Shown here: positions 5,618 to 11,050 of the stretch, piece after piece
Numbering within the stretch: the first letter of the stretch is position 1
How the letters are laid out: each line of letters begins with the position of its first letter
Origin: Promethearchaeota archaeon
GTDB taxonomy: Archaea > Asgardarchaeota > Lokiarchaeia > Sigyniarchaeales > SOKP01
NCBI GenBank assembly: GCA_019058135.1
Contig: JAHLWE010000101.1
Span: 1-11,050, forward strand
Direction of reading: 5' to 3'
DNA length: 11,050 nucleotides
Notes under the pieces: generated by a model
What the model was told of the DNA's origin: nothing
The model's database searches: none
The model's input: only the letters and a program-made list of their open reading frames with translations
Made by a program: the position numbers and the translations under genes

Positions 5618-8506
5618 TCATACTAAATATTTCTTTAAAAATTTTCCCGTATATGAATTTTTATTTTTAATGATTTCCTCTGGTGTGCCTTGAACGACTA
5701 TTTCCCCTCCTTTTTCTCCTCCTTCTGGTCCTAAATCAATTATATAATCAGTTGATTTAATGATTTCCATATTATGTTCAATAATTATAACAGTATTTCC
5801 TTTATCAGTTAATTTTTGAAGCACATTTATTAATTTTTTAACATCATCAAAGTGTAATCCAGTTGTTGGTTCATCAAGTAGATATAGCGTGTTTCCTGTA
5901 CTAACCTTTCTTAGTTCTCTGGCAATTTTTAATCGTTGTGCTTCACCCCCACTTAAAGTTGTAGATGATTGTCCTAATTCTAGATAACCTAGACCTACAT
6001 CTATAATTGTTTTGATTGTTCTTTTTAGATTCGGGATATTTTTAAAAACTCTGTAAGCTTTATTGAATGACATCTTTAAGACGTCTGCAATAGAATATCC
6101 TTTAAATTTTATGTCTAAAGTTTCTTCATTAAATCTTTTCCCTTTACATACATCACACCTTATATATACATCAGGAAGAAATAACATCTCTTTGAGAATA
6201 TAACCGGTGCCATGACATTTTCCACAACGACCTCCTTTAACATTAAAAGAAAAACGTCCTTTTAGGTATCCTCGTTCTTTTGCTTCCGGTAAATTTGCGT
6301 ATATTTCTCGAATATAGTCTAATGCTTTTGTGTAAGTTGCTGGAATTGAACGTGGAGTTCTCCCTATAGGACTTTGATCAATATTAATGATTTTATCAAT
6401 ATTTTGAAAGCCAAAAATATTATCAAAATCTCCAACTTTATAAAATCTGTCTTCAGAACCCATTATTTTTTTAAGACCTTTATAAAGGCAATCTACAAAA
6501 AGACTCGTTTTTCCAGCTCCTGAAACACCAGTGACACAAACAATAACTCCTAAGGGTATTTTTACATCAATGTTCTTTAAATTATTCTCTCGAGCACCTT
6601 TTATTCTTAAAAATTTATTATTTAGTTTCCTTCTTGAAACGGGAAGTGGAATTGTTAGTTGACCATTTAGATATTTTCCCGTGATTGATTTTTCATTGGA
6701 AATTATTGCCTGTAATGGTCCCGCTGCAACTAAATAGCCCCCATTTTCTCCTGCGAATGGTCCTAAGTCGATTATATGGTCCGCATTCCTTATAATACTC
6801 TCATCATGTTCAACAACTATAACTGTATTCCCTAAATCTCTTAGTTTCTTTAACATATTAATTAATTTTTTAATGTCTCGAGTATGAAGCCCTATAGTTG
6901 GTTCATCAAGCACATAAGTAACACCAACAAGATTAGAACCCAATTGTGTTGCTAGTCTTATTCTTTCGCTTTCTCCAACTGATAGCGTCTGAGCTTTTCT
7001 ATTTAATGAAATGTAATCCAAACCAACATTAATCAAAAATGATAATCTATCTTTTATCTCTTTTAAAACATCTTTAGAGATTTTTTTCTCAATTTCTGTT
7101 AATTTCAATTTATTTAAGAATTTAAATGTGTCTTTGACAGCCAAATCACAAATTTCCGCAACGTTTTTTCCTCCTATTAATACTGATAGACTAAAAGGAT
7201 TTAATCGCTGTCCTTTACATTTTGGACATATCACTTCGATCATAAAGTGACTATAAGAAACTCGTTGCTCCTTAGAAGTAGTTTCGACATATCTTCGATA
7301 TAATAATGGAATTAATCCTTCAAAGGCTCTTTTAAATCTCCATTGATAACTTGTATTATTATTTTTCTCTCTTTTATTAAATCTACTATCATATTCTTCT
7401 TTTCTTAAATCAAATTGTATTTCATCATATCCTGTACCATATAGTATTTTTTCTAACAATTCAGGATCAAGATCTTTAATCGAAGTCTTCGTATCTGCTT
7501 TATAATGTTTTAAGACTTGCTTTAAAATTTGCCAAGAATAACCATTTGTACTCTTAAATCCTGAAATTTTTCTGATATTGCTTTCTTCCAATGTTTTTGT
7601 TAAATCTTTTCCAATAATTAAACTTGGAAGGAATTGTAAAGCACTTCCTAATCCATTGCACTTCTGGCAAGAGCCATGAGGCGTATTAAAGGAAAACATT
7701 CGCGGCTTTAAATCGGAAAAGGATAATCCACATTCAATACACGCATAATGTTCAGATAATGTTTGTTCTGTGCTGCCATCCTCACTTAAAGTTTCTATTT
7801 TAACTATTCCTTCTCCAAGTTTTAGTGAAGTCTCAACTGAATCCGATAATCTTTTTCTAATATCATCCGAAATTACTAACCTATCAACAATTACATCAAT
7901 ATTATGTTTTTTATATTTATCAAGGATAATTTCTTCAGAAAGTGAATATTGAATACCATCAATTTCAACTCTTGCATAACCCTGACGCTTTAATTTTTCT
8001 AATAAATCTTGGTATAACCCTTTTCTTGCTCCTACAACAGGAGATTTGATAATAATTTTTGAGTCCTTTTTATGTTGCTTAATTATTTGAGACACTATCT
8101 CAGTAGCAGTTTGAGGTGATATTTCTCTTCCACAATTTGGACAATGAGCAATACCGATATTTGAATAAAGAACTCTTAAATAATCATAAATTTCAGTTAC
8201 TGTCCCCACCGTACTTCTTGGATTTCTTGATATCGCTTTTTGCTCAATTGCGATAGAAGGGCTGAGCCCTTCAATGGAATCGACATCGGGCTTTTCTAAT
8301 TCACCCAGAAATTGTCTCGCATAACTTGATAATGATTTTAAAAAACGTCGTTGGCCTTCTGCAAAAATAGTATCCATTGCTAAACTTGATTTTCCACTCC
8401 CAGAAACTCCCGTAATTACAATTAGTTTATTATGAGGTATCTTTACATCTATATTTTTGAGATTGTTCTGACGAGCTCCTTTTACATGAATCATAGTATT
8501 TATCAT
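5618..8506 (-). CDS. uvrA: Excinuclease ABC subunit A (UvrA), canonical UvrA1 type
   Basis: UvrA is the ATP-driven damage sensor of nucleotide excision repair; its dimer finds distorted DNA and loads UvrB. In 962 residues it has two ABC modules. NBD I has Walker A GVSGSGKSS (33-41) and Walker B VLDEPTIGLH (532-541, catalytic E535). NBD II has Walker A GVSGAGKTS (660-668), signature LSGGEAQR (851-858) and Walker B LLDEPTTGLH (876-885, E879). Zinc-binding cysteines are C256/C259/C280/C283 and C761/C764/C784/C787, with further CxxC pairs at 122/125 and 428/431. The UvrB-binding region (about 130-255) is present, so this is not the shorter UvrA2. One oddity is that the NBD I signature is LSVGES (508-513) instead of LSGGE. 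The ATG at 8506 is chosen because GGTGAT lies 4 nt upstream; a second ATG at 8494 is less likely. It follows uvrB by 14 nt in one operon. The family entered archaea from bacteria. Confidence 0.97.
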   Translation of the reverse strand: MINTMIHVKGARQNNLKNIDVKIPHNKLIVITGVSGSGKSSLAMDTIFAEGQRRFLKSLSSYARQFLGELEKPDVDSIEGLSPSIAIEQKAISRNPRSTVGTVTEIYDYLRVLYSNIGIAHCPNCGREISPQTATEIVSQIIKQHKKDSKIIIKSPVVGARKGLYQDLLEKLKRQGYARVEIDGIQYSLSEEIILDKYKKHNIDVIVDRLVISDDIRKRLSDSVETSLKLGEGIVKIETLSEDGSTEQTLSEHYACIECGLSFSDLKPRMFSFNTPHGSCQKCNGLGSALQFLPSLIIGKDLTKTLEESNIRKISGFKSTNGYSWQILKQVLKHYKADTKTSIKDLDPELLEKILYGTGYDEIQFDLRKEEYDSRFNKREKNNNTSYQWRFKRAFEGLIPLLYRRYVETTSKEQRVSYSHFMIEVICPKCKGQRLNPFSLSVLIGGKNVAEICDLAVKDTFKFLNKLKLTEIEKKISKDVLKEIKDRLSFLINVGLDYISLNRKAQTLSVGESERIRLATQLGSNLVGVTYVLDEPTIGLHTRDIKKLINMLKKLRDLGNTVIVVEHDESIIRNADHIIDLGPFAGENGGYLVAAGPLQAIISNEKSITGKYLNGQLTIPLPVSRRKLNNKFLRIKGARENNLKNIDVKIPLGVIVCVTGVSGAGKTSLFVDCLYKGLKKIMGSEDRFYKVGDFDNIFGFQNIDKIINIDQSPIGRTPRSIPATYTKALDYIREIYANLPEAKERGYLKGRFSFNVKGGRCGKCHGTGYILKEMLFLPDVYIRCDVCKGKRFNEETLDIKFKGYSIADVLKMSFNKAYRVFKNIPNLKRTIKTIIDVGLGYLELGQSSTTLSGGEAQRLKIARELRKVSTGNTLYLLDEPTTGLHFDDVKKLINVLQKLTDKGNTVIIIEHNMEIIKSTDYIIDLGPEGGEKGGEIVVQGTPEEIIKNKNSYTGKFLKKYLV

Positions 8507-8510
8507 TTAC

Positions 8511-8516
8511 ATCACC
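8511..8516 (-). promoter_or_regulatory. Shine-Dalgarno site for uvrA
   Basis: The minus strand reads GGTGAT followed by GTAA and the ATG at 8506. It is one of the two strong ribosome binding sites in the window and lies in the 14-nt gap after the uvrB stop. It selects the first of two in-frame ATG codons and indicates translation of uvrA from a shared uvrBA message. Confidence 0.75.
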
Positions 8517-8520
8517 TAAT

Positions 8521-10509
8521 TTATTTGATATTCTTATTAAGTTTTAAGTCTTTGATTTGATCTCTTAAGTATGCTGCATCTTCAAACCTTAAATCCTGAG
8601 CTGCACGATACATCTCACTTTCAAGATATCTTAATAAATCCTTTGTATTTATAGATGCTTCAATTCTTTCTTCAATTTTAAATCTTAATTTTTTAGATTC
8701 TTTTTCTTTCAGTTCTTGTACTTCAGCCAGAGAGTCCAAAATTTTCTTGTGAATGGTTTTAGGAGTAATATTATTTTTTTTATTAAACTCAATTTGTTTT
8801 TTCCTTCGACGATTAGTCTCGTCTATAGCAGCTTTTATTGATTGTGTTATTTTATCAGCGTATAAAATAGCCCTTCCATTTATATTTCTAGAGGCTCTTC
8901 CAATTGTTTGAATCAATGAACGAGTGTTTCTAAGAAATCCTTCCTTATCTGCATCAAGAATTGCCACGAGAGATACTTCTGGTAAATCTAACCCCTCTCT
9001 TAATAAATTAATACCAACTATAACATCAAAAACACCCTCTCTTAAGTTACGGAGTATTTCAAACCTTTCTACGGTGTCTATCTCTGAATGCAGGTAAGTT
9101 ATTTTAAGACCTAATTCATTATAATAATCTGCAATATCTTCTGACATTCTTTTCGTTAGAGTAGTAACTAAAACACGTTCATTATTTTTAATTACTTCTC
9201 TAATTTCTCCTAAAAGATCATCAATCTGGTTTTTAGTTGGTCTTACTTCAACGCGGGGGTCCACAAGACCCGTAGGTCTTATGATTTGTTCAGCTACTTT
9301 ACCATTTGATTTCTCTATTTCATAATCCATTGGAGTAGCACTCATAAAAATAACTTTATTGATCTTTTGTTCCCATTCTTCAAAATTCAAAGGTCTATTG
9401 TCATAAGCACTTGGGAGTCTAAAGCCATAATCAATTAGGTTTTTCTTCCGGGATATATCACCTCTGAACATTCCATGTAGCTGAGGAACGGTTATATGTG
9501 ATTCATCTACAATCATCAAAAATTTTTTAGGGAAATAATCAATAATCGTCCTTGGAGGGACCCCAGGTTCCCTATTATCCAAATATCTTGAATAATTTTC
9601 AATAGCTTTACAAAATCCCATTTCTCTTAACATTTCAAGGTCAAATTTTGTCCGAGATTCAATTCTTTGTGCCTCCGCATATTTTTTTTCTTTTTTAAAA
9701 TATGTAATCCTTTCTTGCATCTCTTTTTCAATTTTATCAATTGCGGTGATTTTATTTTCCTCCGGAATTACAAATTCACTCGCTGGAAATATTCTACAAT
9801 TAGGTAATTTATTTATTGTGCTGATAGAGACAGGGTGAATTTCCTCAATTGATTCAATCTCATCACCGAATAGAGATATTCTTAGAGCCGTTTCTAAATA
9901 AGCTGGATATATGTCAATAATATCACCCTTGGCTCTAACAGTAGCTCTTTTAAATTCCATATCTTTGCGTTCATATCCCATTTCAATGAGCTTTCTGAGA
10001 ATATTGCTCCTTTTAATTTCTTCTCCCACTTCCAGAACGATGGAAGCATCTTCCCAGTCCTCTGGTCGGCCCATTCCATAAATACAAGAAACCGTGGCAA
10101 CAACTATTACATCCGTCCTTGTTCTAAGTGCATGAGCTGTCGCCAATCGATGTCTTTTGATTTCTTCATTAACGCTAAAATCCTTTTCTATATATAACCC
10201 TGAGGCAGGTAAGAATGCTTCTGGCATAAAATAATCATAATATGACACGAAATAACGTACTGCATTATTAGGGAATAACTCTTTTAACTCATTGTAGAGT
10301 TGTGCTGCAAGAGTCTTGTTTGGTGCCATTACTAATGAAGGTAGTTGAATTTCATTTATGACGTTGGCTACTGTGAAGCTCTTACCGGTGCCCGTAGCAC
10401 CTAAAAGGGTTTGAAAATGATTTCCTCTTTTAATTCCATCAACTAAGGCATTAATTGCAGTGGGCTGGTCTCCAGTGGGTGTATATTCACTTTTTAACTC
10501 AAATTTCAA
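8521..10509 (-). CDS. uvrB: Excinuclease ABC subunit B (UvrB)
   Basis: UvrB is the DNA-bound helicase-like ATPase that receives damaged DNA from UvrA, checks the lesion and recruits UvrC for the two cuts. The 662-residue protein has normal family length. Visible parts are GDQP (13-16), Walker A GATGTGKS (37-44), the damage-gripping beta-hairpin YYDYFMPEAFLP (90-101) with its aromatic residues, SCIYG (141-145), the DESH box (335-338), FMSATP (388-393), the helicase motif TIGRASRN (535-542), and a C-terminal UVR domain (about 625-656, FEDAAYLRDQI) that contacts UvrC. The start is TTG at 10509, which gives MKFELKSEYTPTGDQP, the usual family N-terminus; no ATG or GTG is available between the upstream stop and this point. 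No clear Shine-Dalgarno site is seen, so the message may be leaderless or have a weak site. uvrC is not in the window. Confidence 0.97.
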   Translation of the reverse strand: MKFELKSEYTPTGDQPTAINALVDGIKRGNHFQTLLGATGTGKSFTVANVINEIQLPSLVMAPNKTLAAQLYNELKELFPNNAVRYFVSYYDYFMPEAFLPASGLYIEKDFSVNEEIKRHRLATAHALRTRTDVIVVATVSCIYGMGRPEDWEDASIVLEVGEEIKRSNILRKLIEMGYERKDMEFKRATVRAKGDIIDIYPAYLETALRISLFGDEIESIEEIHPVSISTINKLPNCRIFPASEFVIPEENKITAIDKIEKEMQERITYFKKEKKYAEAQRIESRTKFDLEMLREMGFCKAIENYSRYLDNREPGVPPRTIIDYFPKKFLMIVDESHITVPQLHGMFRGDISRKKNLIDYGFRLPSAYDNRPLNFEEWEQKINKVIFMSATPMDYEIEKSNGKVAEQIIRPTGLVDPRVEVRPTKNQIDDLLGEIREVIKNNERVLVTTLTKRMSEDIADYYNELGLKITYLHSEIDTVERFEILRNLREGVFDVIVGINLLREGLDLPEVSLVAILDADKEGFLRNTRSLIQTIGRASRNINGRAILYADKITQSIKAAIDETNRRRKKQIEFNKKNNITPKTIHKKILDSLAEVQELKEKESKKLRFKIEERIEASINTKDLLRYLESEMYRAAQDLRFEDAAYLRDQIKDLKLNKNIK

Positions 10510-10594
10510 TATATTATACTCGTAAGTTTCTACTTCTATTTATGAAATAATTTATGAAAAAAACATTATTAACAAATGATAAGCAGTGATTTAT

Positions 10595-10633
10595 CGTAAA
10601 AATTAATATTCGTGATATCTTAAGATTTTTACG
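10595..10633. repeat. Perfect 9-bp inverted repeat upstream of uvrB, operator-like
   Basis: CGTAAAAAT at 10595-10603 is mirrored exactly by ATTTTTACG at 10625-10633, with a 21-nt spacer. One more pair (A10593 with T10635) extends it after a T-G mismatch. The spacer overlaps a 10-bp palindrome ATCTTAAGAT at 10617-10626. The repeat lies 86-124 nt before the uvrB start and just downstream of a TATA-like box, so it would cover the predicted transcription start. That suits a repressor site. A chance origin in AT-rich DNA is possible, although the CG ends make it less trivial. Confidence 0.45.
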
Positions 10634-10637
10634 GTTT

Positions 10638-10648
10638 AAGATATAAAG
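10638..10648 (-). promoter_or_regulatory. Candidate TATA box for the uvrBA operon
   Basis: The minus strand reads CTTTATATCTT. Transcription would begin around 10617-10620, giving a leader of about 110 nt before uvrB. A weaker second candidate, TTCATAAATA at 10547-10538, would place the start close to the TTG and give a nearly leaderless message, which fits the missing Shine-Dalgarno site. The sequence alone does not decide between them. The rest of the 10510-10693 gap holds no gene that I can support. Confidence 0.4.
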
Positions 10649-10693
10649 GAATTAAGTTTAATAATAAGAATAAGAATTTAAATTTTGGAAATA

Positions 10694-11050
10694 TTAAGCC
10701 ATAACTGTAATCACGCGAGTATCTTCGGCTCCTTCTTCAGTTCTAACTAATATCTCAAGAGTATCATTAGGATTAATAGGTTCAATTAATGATCCGAGAT
10801 CTGTTAATGCAATTGTTAGTGTTATTTCCTCATCTGTTTCAAGAGTTAAATCTACATTATCTTCAATTGTTATAGTACTCCATGAAATGTATGTTTTATT
10901 TACATACACTGCATCAATTATTAGATTGTCTTCACCTATATTTTTAAGATTGAGTGTTAATAGATCTTCACTATAATCTGCTGAGGATGTATTTAAAATG
11001 TCAATACTGTATTTGTCCAGATTCCATGTTGGGTTAACCTCAGCCATAAA
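10694..11050 (-). CDS. C-terminal part of a beta-rich, acidic, probable extracellular or pilin-like protein, cut by right edge
   Basis: The frame is open through the window edge: the codon before the first ATG (11047) is TTT, so this is probably the end of a longer gene rather than a 117-residue protein. There are no membrane segments, cysteines or catalytic motifs. The pattern LTLNLKNIGEDNLIIDAVYV, then NKTYISW, a long strand-rich stretch and finally NDTLEILVRTEEG...VITV resembles the terminal beta-sandwich of archaeal secreted and type IV pilin-like proteins, where N-x-G...V.VNG and a closing V.T..G strand are common. It is strongly acidic. NKT at about residue 50 is an N-glycosylation sequon. 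I do not recognise a named family. It ends 184 nt before uvrB, which has its own candidate promoter, so the two need not be related in function. Confidence 0.6.
   Translation of the reverse strand, partial: FMAEVNPTWNLDKYSIDILNTSSADYSEDLLTLNLKNIGEDNLIIDAVYVNKTYISWSTITIEDNVDLTLETDEEITLTIALTDLGSLIEPINPNDTLEILVRTEEGAEDTRVITVMA

Noticed and set aside
7770..7952. 60-codon plus-strand reading frame
   Set aside because: It lies wholly antisense within uvrA, has low-complexity composition rich in Ser, Leu and Ile, no ribosome binding site and no recognisable motif.
9894..10103. 69-codon minus-strand reading frame
   Set aside because: It overlaps uvrB in another frame on the same strand, while the uvrB frame here encodes conserved family sequence.
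10553..10588. 11-codon plus-strand ORF upstream of uvrB
   Set aside because: It is too short, has no ribosome binding site, and its composition is that of random AT-rich sequence.
1..11050. CRISPR array, insertion sequence, prophage or defence system
   Set aside because: There are no spaced direct repeats, transposase motifs, terminal repeats or phage genes. The window is filled by housekeeping and envelope genes.

Overview
This window comes from an AT-rich genome and reads as ordinary chromosome from an archaeon. All seven genes lie on the minus strand, so transcription runs from high to low coordinates. The archaeal call rests on the translation genes: an archaeal-type elongation factor 2, a stand-alone archaeal class I CCA-adding enzyme, and a short aIF5B that lacks the bacterial IF2 N-terminal extension. 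TTTAWATA-like TATA boxes lie upstream of several genes, and strong Shine-Dalgarno sites precede others. The low GC content, the bacterial-type UvrA/UvrB pair and the pilin-like surface protein would fit an Asgard (Lokiarchaeia-like) genome. That placement is inference; the sequence proves only 'archaeon'.

Right to left, in the order of transcription: (1) 11050-10694 is the C-terminal end of a beta-rich, acidic, probably extracellular protein, cut by the window edge. (2) A 184-nt intergenic region holds a TATA-like box and a perfect 9-bp inverted repeat placed like an operator. (3) uvrB (10509-8521) and uvrA (8506-5618) form a tight two-gene operon for nucleotide excision repair; uvrC is not in the window. 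(4) 5545-3848 is a multi-pass GT-C glycosyltransferase resembling the AftB/ArnT-like enzymes, with a convincing TATA box of its own. (5) aIF5B (to 1958) and the CCA-adding enzyme (1932-478) follow closely as a translation pair. (6) A 298-nt AT-rich intergenic region separates them from the start of aEF2, which runs off the left edge.

Functionally there are three units: DNA repair (uvrBA), envelope glycan synthesis (the GT-C enzyme, and possibly the surface protein as the sort of thing that gets glycosylated), and translation/tRNA maturation (aIF5B, CCA enzyme, aEF2).

I found no mobile element, CRISPR array, tRNA, rRNA, prophage or clearly new system. The points worth a second look are modest: a changed ABC signature in UvrA, the unclear start of aIF5B with a tiny overlapping upstream ORF, the inverted repeat before uvrB, an AftB-like transferase in an archaeon, and the truncated surface protein.
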